Positions 27,696 to 36,316 of a DNA stretch of 64,000 nucleotides are shown here, in pieces. How positions within the stretch are numbered: the stretch's first letter is position 1; the number at the start of each line of letters is the position of its first letter. This stretch comes from an uncultured Marvinbryantia sp. (GTDB taxonomy: Bacteria; Bacillota; Clostridia; Lachnospirales; Lachnospiraceae): positions 62,001 to 126,000 of the forward strand of contig CAKRRF010000001.1 of the NCBI GenBank assembly GCA_934394985.1, read 5' to 3'. The position numbers and the translations under genes are program-made. The notes beneath the pieces were generated by a model that was given only the letters and a program-made list of their open reading frames with translations, had not been told where the DNA came from and did not search any database.

Positions 27696-29063
27696 TTATG
27701 ACTCTTCCGAATCAGCAAGAGCTGCTTTGATCATGATTGCACATTCGATCCTCTTCTGCTGGAGCTTGCAGCCGATATCGTATGCATCGTTGATACTGCC
27801 ATGGAAATTGTATGAATTCGCTGCACAGCCGCCGCTGCAATAAAATCTTGCAAAACAGTCACGGCATTTTTCTTTTGCATACACATTGCAGCATTTGAAT
27901 TCATCGCGAATATCCAATCTTTTCAGTCCCTCGTCTACATTTCCCATCAGGAATTCTTCCTGACCCACGAACTGATGACACGGATAGAAATCTCCCCACG
28001 GAGTCACAGCCAGATACTCGGTACCTGAACCACATCCGGACAATCGCTTATAGACACACGGGCCACCGGTCAGATCAATCATAAAATGGAAGAAATTAAA
28101 TCCTCTTCCTTCTTTTTCACGTTTGATCATCTCTTTTGCCAGTTTATCATATTCTTCACAGATCTGTGGAATATCTTCCTCACGGATACTGTAGTCTTCT
28201 GAATCCTGTGCTACCACCGGCTCCACCGAAATCTGCTTAAATCCCAGATCTGCAAGATGCAGGACATCCTCTGAAAAATCCAGATTATTGCGGGTAAAAG
28301 TTCCTCTCACATAGTACTTTTCCTGATTTCTGCTTTCTGCAAATTTCTGGAACTTCGGAATGATCAGGTCATAGCTTCCCTTACCTCCGCGGAACGGACG
28401 CATCAGATCGTGAATCTCTTTTCTTCCGTCAATGCTCAGTACCACATTGGCCATCTCTTTGTTACAGAATTCCATCACTTCATCATTCAGAAGAACTCCA
28501 TTTGTCGTCAACGTAAAACGGAACTTCTTATCATGAATCTTTTCCTGCTCACGCCCATATTTTACCAGATCTTTTACTACCTGCCAGTTCATCAGTGGCT
28601 CCCCGCCGAAAAAGTCTACTTCCAGATTTCTGCGGCTTCCCGAATTTGCAATCAGAAAATCCAACGCCTTTTTTCCCACTTCAAAGCTCATGAAGGCTCT
28701 TCGTCCATGATATTCCCCCTCTTCGGCAAAACAATATTTGCAGGCAAGGTTGCAGTCATGGGCAATATGAAGACATAATGCTTTTACTACTGTCTGACGT
28801 GCCTTAAAATCTATGATGGCATCCTTATAGACGTCTTTCGTGAAAAGCTGACCGGCTTCTTCCAGTTGATGGCACTCGCTGACCGCCTCTTTCACGTCTG
28901 ATTCAGAATAGGAAGTACTCAGTTCCCGGCAAATGGAATCACTGTCTTTTCCCTGATCCAGAAGTCCAATGACATCATAAACCAGATCATCTACCACATG
29001 TACTGCACCACTGTTGGTATCCAGCACAATGTTATATCCATTATTCTTATACTGATGTATCAC
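27696..29063 (-). CDS. scfB: Radical-SAM maturase of the SCIFF peptide
   Basis: Radical-SAM/SPASM enzyme that makes thioether crosslinks in the SCIFF peptide. In 455 residues, a RiPP-recognition-like domain (1-90) precedes the radical-SAM core with Cys104, Cys108 and Cys111 (CNLACKYC), the FFGGEPLMNW motif, and a C-terminal SPASM/twitch part rich in Cys (CGSGTEYLAVTPWGDFYPCH; CCNVYAKEKCRDCFARFYCSGGC) for two auxiliary 4Fe-4S clusters. The characterised homolog is CteB of Clostridium thermocellum. The precursor gene lies 99 bases upstream and secDF follows. Confidence 0.95.
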   Translation of the reverse strand: MIHQYKNNGYNIVLDTNSGAVHVVDDLVYDVIGLLDQGKDSDSICRELSTSYSESDVKEAVSECHQLEEAGQLFTKDVYKDAIIDFKARQTVVKALCLHIAHDCNLACKYCFAEEGEYHGRRAFMSFEVGKKALDFLIANSGSRRNLEVDFFGGEPLMNWQVVKDLVKYGREQEKIHDKKFRFTLTTNGVLLNDEVMEFCNKEMANVVLSIDGRKEIHDLMRPFRGGKGSYDLIIPKFQKFAESRNQEKYYVRGTFTRNNLDFSEDVLHLADLGFKQISVEPVVAQDSEDYSIREEDIPQICEEYDKLAKEMIKREKEGRGFNFFHFMIDLTGGPCVYKRLSGCGSGTEYLAVTPWGDFYPCHQFVGQEEFLMGNVDEGLKRLDIRDEFKCCNVYAKEKCRDCFARFYCSGGCAANSYNFHGSINDAYDIGCKLQQKRIECAIMIKAALADSEES

Positions 29064-29109
29064 TATATATCCCCTTCCATAATACGGTTACTCATGTTAC
29101 TAACCGATA

Positions 29110-29139
29110 ATAAGCAGCGAATAAACATCCGCTGCTTAT
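29110..29139 (-). terminator. Stem-loop between SCIFF precursor and maturase genes
   Basis: Ten-base perfect arms (ATAAGCAGCG / CGCTGCTTAT) and a 10-base loop, 23 bases after the scfA stop. It has only a poor T-tract on the minus strand, so it likely works as a partial terminator or RNA-stabilising hairpin that leaves more precursor than maturase mRNA. Confidence 0.6.
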
Positions 29140-29162
29140 CTCTTAAAACTTATTTTCTTTTC

Positions 29163-29306
29163 TTATTTAGTGTTCTCACAGCTCTGATTTCCTACTGTAC
29201 AGGATGTCTTACATGCTGACTGACAGGAAGTCTGGCATTCACCGCATCCACCTTTTTTCAGTGTTTTCTGCAGGCTCTGTGTATTTAATGTTTTGATGTG
29301 TTTCAT
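29163..29306 (-). CDS. scfA: SCIFF precursor peptide (six cysteines in about forty-five residues)
   Basis: A 47-residue ribosomal peptide with the conserved leader MKHIKTLNTQSLQKTL and a core holding six cysteines at 21, 24, 28, 32, 36 and 43. In the C. thermocellum homolog CteA a thioether joins Cys32 to Thr37 (as I recall the published work); both residues are at the same positions here (ACKTSCTV). The start at 29306 follows GGAGGAACAG; a longer in-frame ATG (29390) lacks a ribosome site and would run through the promoter. SCIFF is nearly universal in clostridia, but its biological job is unknown. Confidence 0.95.
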   Translation of the reverse strand: MKHIKTLNTQSLQKTLKKGGCGECQTSCQSACKTSCTVGNQSCENTK

Positions 29307-29342
29307 AAAACTGTTCCTCCAAATTATATTTTTAGCTAATTT

Positions 29343-29371
29343 AGTATACCATGATTTCCATGGAATCTCAA
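29343..29371 (-). promoter_or_regulatory. sigma-A promoter of scfA-scfB
   Basis: Minus-strand TTGAGA (29371-29366) and TATACT (29348-29343) with a 17-base spacer, 37 bases before the scfA ATG. Confidence 0.7.
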
Positions 29372-29463
29372 TATTTTTTTTCATTTTCAAAAATTTTCAC
29401 ACTTACTTCACCTTTTTATGTTATAGTAGTTTATATTATTTGTAAAATAGAAAGGAAACATTT

Positions 29464-30621
29464 ATGAAAAGAAAATATTTAGTTCCTCTTGCTGTCTTTC
29501 TTGCTGCCGCTTCTCTCTATGGATGCGGAAAGAAAAGCAGTTCTGATTCTTATGAAAAATATGTTACTCTTGGTGACTACACCGGTATGACAATTGATCG
29601 TGTTAAAACCACAGTAACGGATGACGATGTGCAGGAAGAAGTTCAGAATGACCTGTATGCCAATGCTGATTATACCGAGGTCACTGACCGTGCTGCCCAG
29701 GACGGCGATACCGTTAACATTGATTATACCGGTACCATTGACAATGCAGAGTTTGACGGCGGATCTGATTCTGATTTTGATCTGGAGCTCGGTTCCGGTA
29801 CATTTCTTTCCGACTTTGAGGATGGCATTATCGGTATGAAGACAGGCGAAACAAAAGATATTGCTGTTACTTTCCCAGAAGATTATGACGGCGAACTGGA
29901 TGGAAAGTCTGCAGTTTTTTCCGTCACAGTAAACTCTATTACCGAAGTCACTCTCCCGGAATATAATGATGCATATGTCCAGGACAATTATGGTTATGAT
30001 ACTACCGCCGAGTTTGAAGCATCTCTGAAATCTGATCTTCAGGAACAATACGATGAAGATGCTCAATATACCGCCTGTGCTGACGCACTTGCCCAGGCAG
30101 TAGACAATTCCACTTTTGACGGCTATCCGCAGGAGCTTTATGATGCGACAAAGACTCAGGTAGAATCTGATAATCAGGCATTTGCTGAACAGCTTGGCAT
30201 TGAATGGACCGATCTGGTTGGGGAAGATTATGATATTGATGACGATGTAATCAGCGCCATTCACGAAAAAATGGTTGTTTCTGTGATTGCTGATAAGGAA
30301 AAGCTGAATGTCACTGATGATGAACTGAACAGCTATATTGATGATAACTGGGAACTGTATGAATATGATTCCAGAGATGCATTTGTCGAGGACAACGGCG
30401 AGGATGCTCTGCGTTACAGTCTGCTTTATGACAAAGTACTGAATTTCCTTGGTGAGAATAATACGTTTCAGGATGTTGACGCGGATGATTATTATGGTTC
30501 AGATGAAGAATCCTTTGACATGGATCTGAGTGATGAAGCAGATCCGGATGAAGAAGAGGATTCCTCAGCCGAAGCAGATACAGAGACTTTATCTGAAAGT
30601 GAAAGTGAAACAAATGCGTAA
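29464..30621 (+). CDS. FKBP/trigger-factor-like lipoprotein
   Basis: A 385-residue predicted lipoprotein: signal peptide 1-20 with lipobox SLYGC (Cys21), then a trigger-factor-like pattern. An FKBP-type peptidyl-prolyl isomerase domain (about 75-155: GDTVNIDYTGTIDNAEFDGG, FLSDFEDGIIGMKTGET) is followed by a helical arm resembling the trigger factor C-terminal domain (about 160-330) and a very acidic Asp/Glu/Ser tail of about 50 residues. It probably helps exported proteins fold outside the membrane, comparable to PrsA by role, not by fold. No ribosome-binding trigger-factor N-domain is present. The downstream traX start overlaps its stop. Confidence 0.85.
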   Translation: MKRKYLVPLAVFLAAASLYGCGKKSSSDSYEKYVTLGDYTGMTIDRVKTTVTDDDVQEEVQNDLYANADYTEVTDRAAQDGDTVNIDYTGTIDNAEFDGGSDSDFDLELGSGTFLSDFEDGIIGMKTGETKDIAVTFPEDYDGELDGKSAVFSVTVNSITEVTLPEYNDAYVQDNYGYDTTAEFEASLKSDLQEQYDEDAQYTACADALAQAVDNSTFDGYPQELYDATKTQVESDNQAFAEQLGIEWTDLVGEDYDIDDDVISAIHEKMVVSVIADKEKLNVTDDELNSYIDDNWELYEYDSRDAFVEDNGEDALRYSLLYDKVLNFLGENNTFQDVDADDYYGSDEESFDMDLSDEADPDEEEDSSAEADTETLSESESETNA

Positions 30622-31360
30622 GATTTCTTTTTCAGGCAGCACACTGAAAATGATTGCAATTATCACCATGCTGATTGACCATGTGGGGGCCGCTCTTGTC
30701 GGTCCTCTGCGTCATAAGCTTCCTGCAGGAAGCCAGCTTGGTGTTTTTTGTCAGATTATTTATCCTCACATGCGCAATATCGGACGTCTGGCATTCCCCA
30801 TTTTCTGTTTTCTTCTGGTGGAAGGATTTCTTCATACCAGGAACGTAAAAAAATATGCATTTCGCATGCTTATTTTTGCATTCATTTCCGAGCTTCCTTT
30901 TGATTACGCTTTTTCAAATCAGTTATTTTATCATGCACATCAGAACGTTTACTTTACACTTCTGATCGGTTTACTGGTCATGATTGGAATGTCTGCATTT
31001 GAATATCGACGTCCAATTACCAAATGGGGAAATTATTTTTATCTGATTATGCAGATTGGCATAGCCGCTGGCGGTTTGTGGCTGGCTGCTTTTTTACATA
31101 CAGATTACAATTATAAGGGCGTTTTTCTGATTATTGTTCTGTACGCTCTCCGGCTTGACCGCAGACTTCAGGCAGTCTTTGGTGCCATTACCATCTCATG
31201 GGAGCCGGTTGCGCCTCTGGCATTTTTCCCCATCTGGTTCTATAATGGAACAAGGGGACGTCAGATGAAATATTTCTTTTACTGGTTCTATCCGGTTCAT
31301 TTATTGATTCTTGGTTTTCTGCGTCATGTAACGATTCCATACCTATTAGGAATTGCCTGA
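30614..31360 (+). CDS. TraX-family membrane protein
   Basis: A 248-residue polytopic membrane protein of the TraX family, named after the F-pilin acetylase of conjugative plasmids; chromosomal members in Firmicutes are common and uncharacterised, with presumed acyltransferase activity. Typical features are LKMIAIITMLIDHVGA at the N-terminus, RNIGRLAFPIFCFLLVEGF, and the C-terminal KYFFYWFYPVHLLILGFL. The start at 30614 lies inside the last codons of the lipoprotein gene (eight-base overlap), which suggests coupled translation; the longer frame is an artefact of overlap. No conjugation genes are near. Confidence 0.85.
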   Translation: MRKISFSGSTLKMIAIITMLIDHVGAALVGPLRHKLPAGSQLGVFCQIIYPHMRNIGRLAFPIFCFLLVEGFLHTRNVKKYAFRMLIFAFISELPFDYAFSNQLFYHAHQNVYFTLLIGLLVMIGMSAFEYRRPITKWGNYFYLIMQIGIAAGGLWLAAFLHTDYNYKGVFLIIVLYALRLDRRLQAVFGAITISWEPVAPLAFFPIWFYNGTRGRQMKYFFYWFYPVHLLILGFLRHVTIPYLLGIA

Positions 31361-31363
31361 TTT

Positions 31364-32008
31364 TTATAATGTGCTGTCACTATTTGTGGCAGCATTTTTG
31401 CACTTTTCTTCTGTCGTATCTCTGCCAAGAAGCATATCCGGAAACTGCATCCCAATCCGTTCCACTTCTCCCAATACTGTGTGTACTCCATTTTCGTTCA
31501 GATACCAGTTATCACGGCATATTTTCTGCGTAACTGCCGGGCAGACACAAATCTCTGTATCAGGAAACACACTCTGAAAATACATGCCCGCTCTGGCACC
31601 ATGAAATGCCTGACATACCAGTAAAATCCGCTCAGGCATTCTGACATATCCCATCCGTTCCAGAAGCAGCCTGATATAAATGGCATTTTCATAGGTAAAC
31701 GTTGCAAGTTTTTCCTGAATGATGTCATGTTCTTTTACATTACAATCCAGCAACACCTTTTTCAGGAAATCGCTTTCCGTTTCAAAATACATAGTTTGAT
31801 ATTTTGCCGGAGATATTGCTCCCTGAAAATGTGATTGCAATATACTGTATTTCCCGGATACGATCACCTTTTCCGCAAGTTGTTCATGATAAAGCTGTGC
31901 TGCTCTTACCGCCAGTTCTCCATATCCGCTTCCCGGAACAAAAATAAAATCCGCTTTCTTCGGTCTGTCCGACCGAAATATAAAATCTGTGATTCTGTCA
32001 TAAAACAT
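31364..32008 (-). CDS. YdcF/DUF218-family protein
   Basis: A 214-residue protein with the DUF218 core: ADFIFVPGSGYGELAVRAAQ (about 18-37), KVIVSGKYSI, LERMGYVRMPERILLVCQAFHGARA. Characterised relatives (YdcF, SanA, ElyC) bind nucleotides or act in envelope maintenance; here there is no membrane anchor, so it is cytoplasmic. The start at 32008 follows AGGAGAATATC; an upstream ATG has no such site. The 3' end of the gene contains the terminator of the convergent traX gene. Confidence 0.75.
   Translation of the reverse strand: MFYDRITDFIFRSDRPKKADFIFVPGSGYGELAVRAAQLYHEQLAEKVIVSGKYSILQSHFQGAISPAKYQTMYFETESDFLKKVLLDCNVKEHDIIQEKLATFTYENAIYIRLLLERMGYVRMPERILLVCQAFHGARAGMYFQSVFPDTEICVCPAVTQKICRDNWYLNENGVHTVLGEVERIGMQFPDMLLGRDTTEEKCKNAATNSDSTL
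31373..31399 (+). terminator. Terminator of the lipoprotein-traX operon, inside the ydcF-like 3' end
   Basis: Arms GCTGTCAC / GTGGCAGC (one wobble) with a 5-base loop, followed by ATTTTTG. It starts 13 bases after the traX stop and lies within the last codons of the convergent gene. Confidence 0.75.
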
Positions 32009-32043
32009 GATATTCTCCTGCTTTGTCAAAATAAGGTTTTTTA

Positions 32044-32072
32044 TTGAAAAAAATTTTTTTACATGTTATAGT
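32044..32072 (+). promoter_or_regulatory. sigma-A promoter of the ArsR-type gene
   Basis: TTGAAA (32044-32049) and TATAGT (32067-32072) with a 17-base spacer, 36 bases before the ATG. Confidence 0.65.
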
Positions 32073-32108
32073 TAATACTAATCTTTTATACAACATTATG
32101 GGGGTATT

Positions 32109-32462
32109 ATGAAACAACAAACTTTTGAAGCAGAAGTCTGCAGTGAACACCATCATCATCTAAATCTGCATGTTCCCCAGATCGATACGGAAAATCTATA
32201 TCAGCTGGCAGATTTATTTAAAGTTTTCGGCGACCCTACCAGACTTCGTATCTTATATACACTTTCTGATGGAGAATTATGTGTCTGCGATATTGCTGAC
32301 AGTCTTTCCATGACACAGAGTGCCATCTCCCATCAGCTTCGTATTCTGAAGGAAAAGCAGCTGGTAAAAGCACGTAGAGACGGCAAGACCATCTTCTACT
32401 CTCTTGCAGACGCTCATGTTGCTACCATCATTTCCCAGGGACTGAACCATGTACTTGAATAA
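32109..32462 (+). CDS. ArsR/SmtB-family metal sensor, CadC-like
   Basis: A 117-residue winged-helix repressor: FKVFGDPTRLRILYTL, recognition helix MTQSAISHQLRILKEKQL, wing VKARRDGKTIFYSL. Possible metal ligands match the CadC-type alpha3N site: Cys58 and Cys60 in ELCVCD plus N-terminal Cys11, followed by four consecutive His (14-17). Such proteins release DNA on binding Cd, Pb, Zn or similar ions. No metal efflux gene adjoins it: a terminator follows and glnS is convergent, so it probably regulates itself and a distant target. Confidence 0.88.
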   Translation: MKQQTFEAEVCSEHHHHLNLHVPQIDTENLYQLADLFKVFGDPTRLRILYTLSDGELCVCDIADSLSMTQSAISHQLRILKEKQLVKARRDGKTIFYSLADAHVATIISQGLNHVLE

Positions 32463-32475
32463 TTTCAGATATATA

Positions 32476-32534
32476 AAAATAACAGGGATGCCCTGATCCA
32501 CTCCTCTCAGTGGACAGGGCATTCCTGTTATTTT
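32476..32534. terminator. Long bidirectional terminator between the ArsR-type gene and glnS
   Basis: A 20-plus base-pair imperfect stem (outer AATAACAGG / CCTGTTATT, inner TCCACT / AGTGGA) with a short CCTCTC loop. The stem runs over the glnS stop codon (32528-32530), and both outer sides end in A- or T-runs. Confidence 0.85.
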
Positions 32535-34195
32535 GTCGGAAGCTTGAAAGAACTTTTCAGTGAAACAATACGGTTAAATACCGGATGCTCCGGTGTAGAA
32601 TCATGGGAATCCACACAGAAGAAGCCCTGTCTTACAAACTGAAAGCTATCATACGCCTTTGCTTCTCCAAGTGCAGGTTCTACATAACACTCCTTCAAAA
32701 CCGTCAGAGAATTTGGATTCAGATTCAGAGAACCATCTTCATTATAGACACCCTTCTCTTCATCAATGATATTCTCATAAAGTCTGACTTCAGCTTTTAC
32801 CGCTGTCTCAGCTGCTACCCAGTGAATGGTTCCTTTTACTTTTCGTCCATCCGGGCTGTTACCACCTTTAGAAGCCGGATCATAGGTACAGTGAATCACT
32901 GACACATTTCCGTCTTCATCTTTTTCATAACCCGTACATTTTACAAAATATGCATTCATCAGACGTACTTCATTATCCGGGAACAGACGGAAATACTTCT
33001 TTGGCGGTACTTCCATAAAGTCCTCACGATCAATATACAGTTCACGGCCAAACGGCACTTTTCTGGATCCCAGTTCCGGATTTTCCAGGTTATTCACTAC
33101 ATCCAGATATTCTATCTGATCTTCCGGATAATTGTCGATCACCAGCTTCACCGGATTCAATGCCGCCATCATACGCGGTCTTTTCAGCTTCAAATCCTCA
33201 CGAATGCAATACTCCAGCATTGCATAATCTACAGAACTCTGTGCCTTGGAAACGCCACACAGGTCTACAAACAGCTTAATAGACTCCGGTGTAAAACCAC
33301 GTCTGCGAAGCGCCGCAATAGAAACCAGCCGTGGATCATCCCATCCATCTACAATTTTCTGCTCTACCAGCTTCTTGATATAACGTTTCCCTGTCACTAC
33401 ATTTGTCAGATACAGCTTTGCAAATTCTATCTGCTTTGGTGGGTGTTCATAACCAACTTCACGAACTACCCAGTCATATAATGGTCTGTGATCTTCAAAT
33501 TCCAGTGTACAGATAGAATGCGTTACTCCTTCTATTGCATCTTCAATCGGATGTGCAAAATCATACATTGGATAAATACACCATTTATCTCCTGTGTTGT
33601 GATGCGTCATATGAGCCACGCGATAAATAATCGGATCTCTCATATTGATATTCGGAGATGCCATATCAATCTTTGCACGAAGAACTTTTTCTCCGTCTGC
33701 ATATTTACCTGCACGCATCTCTTCGAACAGCTGCAGGTTTTCTTCCACAGTTCTGTCACGGTATGGGCTGTTTTTTCCAGGTTCTGTCAGTGTACCTCTG
33801 TATTCTCTGATCTGATCTGCTGTCAGATCGCAGACATATGCTTTTCCTTTTTTTATCAGCTCTATCGCTGCTTCATACATCTGATCAAAGTAATTGGACG
33901 CAAAGAACAGACGGTCTTCCCAGTCTGCTCCGAGCCATGCCACATCTGCCTTAATTGATTCTACAAATTCCATTTTTTCCTTTGTTGGGTTCGTATCATC
34001 AAATCGTAAATTAAATTTTCCGCCATATTTCTGTGCCAGTCCGTAATTTAATAAAATAGACTTGGCATGACCGATATGCAGATATCCGTTTGGTTCCGGA
34101 GGAAATCTGGTACATACTGTATCACAATGTCCCTCTGCAATATCGTTGTCTATGATCTGTTCAATAAAGTTCTTGGAAACTGTTTCCTTTTCCAT
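32528..34195 (-). CDS. glnS: Glutaminyl-tRNA synthetase
   Basis: Charges tRNA-Gln directly with glutamine. The 555-residue class I enzyme has [16 protein letters not shown] with the HIGH motif, [10 protein letters not shown], and the two C-terminal beta-barrel anticodon-binding domains (from about 335). The usual MSKR-type loop reads TGKRYIKK. The start at 34195 follows CGGAGG with eight-base spacing; the longer frame has no ribosome site and overlaps the promoter. Many Firmicutes lack GlnRS and use GatCAB, so its presence marks a lineage-specific acquisition common in Lachnospiraceae. Confidence 0.95.
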   Translation of the reverse strand: MEKETVSKNFIEQIIDNDIAEGHCDTVCTRFPPEPNGYLHIGHAKSILLNYGLAQKYGGKFNLRFDDTNPTKEKMEFVESIKADVAWLGADWEDRLFFASNYFDQMYEAAIELIKKGKAYVCDLTADQIREYRGTLTEPGKNSPYRDRTVEENLQLFEEMRAGKYADGEKVLRAKIDMASPNINMRDPIIYRVAHMTHHNTGDKWCIYPMYDFAHPIEDAIEGVTHSICTLEFEDHRPLYDWVVREVGYEHPPKQIEFAKLYLTNVVTGKRYIKKLVEQKIVDGWDDPRLVSIAALRRRGFTPESIKLFVDLCGVSKAQSSVDYAMLEYCIREDLKLKRPRMMAALNPVKLVIDNYPEDQIEYLDVVNNLENPELGSRKVPFGRELYIDREDFMEVPPKKYFRLFPDNEVRLMNAYFVKCTGYEKDEDGNVSVIHCTYDPASKGGNSPDGRKVKGTIHWVAAETAVKAEVRLYENIIDEEKGVYNEDGSLNLNPNSLTVLKECYVEPALGEAKAYDSFQFVRQGFFCVDSHDSTPEHPVFNRIVSLKSSFKLPTK

Positions 34196-34247
34196 AAATC
34201 TGCCTCCGATAATTAATCTCCTCGCGATGTTATCGCATACTTCTTCT

Positions 34248-34276
34248 TTTATACCATAATTTTCGATGGAATTCAA
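34248..34276 (-). promoter_or_regulatory. sigma-A promoter of glnS
   Basis: Minus-strand TTGAAT (34276-34271) and TATAAA (34253-34248), 17-base spacer. A small stem GCGAT/ATCGC follows in the leader. Confidence 0.65.
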
Positions 34277-34286
34277 CGTATTTAGA

Positions 34287-34315
34287 TTTACTTTTTCATG
34301 CAGATATACTATTAT
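34287..34315 (+). promoter_or_regulatory. sigma-A promoter of the lipid kinase gene
   Basis: TTTACT (34287-34292) and TATTAT (34310-34315), 17-base spacer, back to back with the glnS promoter. Confidence 0.6.
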
Positions 34316-34345
34316 AATGTCAGATTATGTCAGAGAGGTTATGTA

Positions 34346-35263
34346 ATGTACTATTTTATTGTGAATCCGTCCTCCAGTTCAGGAAAAGGAATGAAAATAT
34401 GGCAAACGGCTGAACACTTTTTACGCACGGAACATGTACCATATCATGTATTTTTTACCAACCGCCGATCACAGGGTGAAGAACTTGCACGAATGATTTC
34501 CACCCGCCATGCACCCTGCACGATCATTGCAGTTGGCGGTGACGGCACGGTCAATGAAGTCATCAGTGGTCTGACGAATTACAATAAGATCCGTTTTGGT
34601 TATATTCCTTCCGGTTCCGGCAACGATCTGGCTGCAGGTCTGAATCTGAAAAACAACCCTACAGATGTTCTTCAGATGATTCTTCATCCGAAGAAGATAT
34701 TGCCTGTAACTATCGGCTGCACTCACACACCGGAAAAAACCTATCATTTTATTGTCAGCAGCGGCATTGGATTCGATGCTGCCGTCTGTCATGAAGCAGT
34801 AAATTCCAACTTTAAAAAATTATTAAATCGATTTAATCTGGGCAAGCTTACCTATACGGGTATTGCTCTTAAACAATTGCTTCTGCTTCGCTCTACTCCA
34901 GTCAGCATGGTACTGGATGACCGTCGTCAGTTTGAATTTGACGATGTATTCTTTATTGCCTGTATGAACCTGAAGTATGAAGGCGGAGGCTTTAAATTCT
35001 GCCCGGACGCAGATCCCTGTGATGAATATCTTGATCTGTGTCTCGTAGAGAAGATGCCAAAGCTTCGGCTTCTGCGTCTGCTTCCTCTTGCTCTTAAGGG
35101 GGAACATGTAAATTATGACGGTATACATATTTATCGTTGTAAAAAAGCTGTTATACGTGCCAATGCTCCACTGGCCGTTCATACCGATGGAGAGAAGGCA
35201 GGTTTTCAGCGTCTGGTCACTATGGAACTGAAAGCGGAAAAGCTACCATTTATTGTAGGTTAA
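34346..35263 (+). CDS. Diacylglycerol-kinase-like lipid kinase (YegS/DgkB type)
   Basis: A 305-residue soluble kinase of the DAGK catalytic family: IVNPSSSSGKG at the N-terminus, VGGDGTVNEVISGL (about 65-78), IPSGSGNDLAAGL and a C-terminal AHTDGE-like motif (LAVHTDGEKAG). Relatives phosphorylate diacylglycerol to return it to phospholipid synthesis; this fits a cell that makes lipoteichoic acid, where diacylglycerol is a by-product. The start at 34346 follows GAGAGG; a longer reading frame upstream lacks a site. It is a single-gene unit with promoter and terminator. Confidence 0.88.
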   Translation: MYYFIVNPSSSSGKGMKIWQTAEHFLRTEHVPYHVFFTNRRSQGEELARMISTRHAPCTIIAVGGDGTVNEVISGLTNYNKIRFGYIPSGSGNDLAAGLNLKNNPTDVLQMILHPKKILPVTIGCTHTPEKTYHFIVSSGIGFDAAVCHEAVNSNFKKLLNRFNLGKLTYTGIALKQLLLLRSTPVSMVLDDRRQFEFDDVFFIACMNLKYEGGGFKFCPDADPCDEYLDLCLVEKMPKLRLLRLLPLALKGEHVNYDGIHIYRCKKAVIRANAPLAVHTDGEKAGFQRLVTMELKAEKLPFIVG

Positions 35264-35301
35264 AAAACAGCCACATCGCAACTGGATGTGGCTGTTTTTT
35301 T
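35264..35301. terminator. Bidirectional terminator between lipid kinase and glycosyltransferase genes
   Basis: Near-perfect stem AAAAAACAGCCACATC / GGATGTGGCTGTTTTTT with a six-base loop; it reaches the stop codon of the convergent glycosyltransferase gene. Confidence 0.9.
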
Positions 35302-36316
35302 AATTAAATCCATAAAATTTTTGTGTAAGACGATAAGCCGCTACTGACATTTTCCGGCCGCTCTTTCCAGGCAGATTACATGCTCGTCCCAGCAGTCCAT
35401 GACGAATCTGCAGATACAGTCCGGCATCCGCATTTTTCAGATACATCCACAGTTCCTGCTTTTTCTTCAGATTCTCTTCTGTTCCGGATTTTAACAAAAG
35501 CATCGATGAAACTGTCATAATAATATCCAGGTAGCTGAGCATATATCTCCGGCAATTCTTATTCACACCACGGATTCCCGCCATCGTATCAATCATCAGT
35601 TTATTTACTTTGAGCTGCTGATCGATTCTTCCAATCATCACCTGCTCATTAACCGACTGATCTTCCCTTCCGATATAATAATGATAAAACAGGTCATCGA
35701 TATAATACATTTTTTTCACAAATGGCAATGGCTGAAATACAAACAGATTATCTACATAAAATGTATGTTTCGGCAATTCCAGACCGCATTCTCTCAGAAG
35801 ATTCGTACGATAAATCATAGAATGCATAAGAATATACTTTCCGGCACGCATTTTTTTCAGATCTTTCCACTCAAATACGGTCTCTGTTGGCATATATTTC
35901 CGATACTGCATCACTTTTTTATGCCTTGCACCAATCTTGTCATACACAAAATTGCTGATCACCGCATCAACGGTATCCGGTCCTGCCACCAGGTGCTTCA
36001 GCGTTTCAATCATCTTAGGCAATGTTCGTTCATCTACCCAGTCATCACTGTCTACAACCTTAAAATACAGTCCAGTTGCATTTTTCAGTCCGGTATTGAC
36101 AGCTTCTCCATGACCGCCATTTTCCTGATGCACCGCTTTCACAATGCCCGGATATCTGGAAGCATATTCTTCTGCTATTTCGCCTGTACGGTCCTTAGAG
36201 CCATCGTTTACAATAATAATTTCAATATCATCTCCTGCCGGGAGCAATGATTCCACGCATTTTCTCATATAATCCTGTGAATTATAACTTGGTATGGCTA
36301 CTGATAAAATCTTCAT
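35300..36316 (-). CDS. Glycosyltransferase family 2
   Basis: A 338-residue GT2 enzyme that transfers a sugar from a nucleotide donor. The GT-A fold is visible in VAIPSYNSQDYMRKCVESLL, IVNDGSKDRTGEIAEEY and the DXD-like metal motif VVDSDDWVDE (about 89-98). There is no membrane segment except a weakly hydrophobic region, so it is cytoplasmic or peripheral. The product is unknown; relatives act on teichoic acids, exopolysaccharide or glycolipids. Its ATG directly follows the mutY stop (TAGATG), so it is the last gene of an L,D-transpeptidase-mutY-GT2 operon. Confidence 0.87.
   Translation of the reverse strand: MKILSVAIPSYNSQDYMRKCVESLLPAGDDIEIIIVNDGSKDRTGEIAEEYASRYPGIVKAVHQENGGHGEAVNTGLKNATGLYFKVVDSDDWVDERTLPKMIETLKHLVAGPDTVDAVISNFVYDKIGARHKKVMQYRKYMPTETVFEWKDLKKMRAGKYILMHSMIYRTNLLRECGLELPKHTFYVDNLFVFQPLPFVKKMYYIDDLFYHYYIGREDQSVNEQVMIGRIDQQLKVNKLMIDTMAGIRGVNKNCRRYMLSYLDIIMTVSSMLLLKSGTEENLKKKQELWMYLKNADAGLYLQIRHGLLGRACNLPGKSGRKMSVAAYRLTQKFYGFN

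Noticed and set aside
29479..30264. Minus-strand open frame of 261 codons opposite the trigger-factor-like lipoprotein gene
   Set aside because: It is Ile/Val-rich with no domain and no ribosome site. The plus-strand gene has a lipobox and an FKBP domain.
30614..31360. TraX as evidence of a conjugative element
   Set aside because: No other transfer, integrase or att-like sequence is nearby, and chromosomal TraX homologs are common in Firmicutes.
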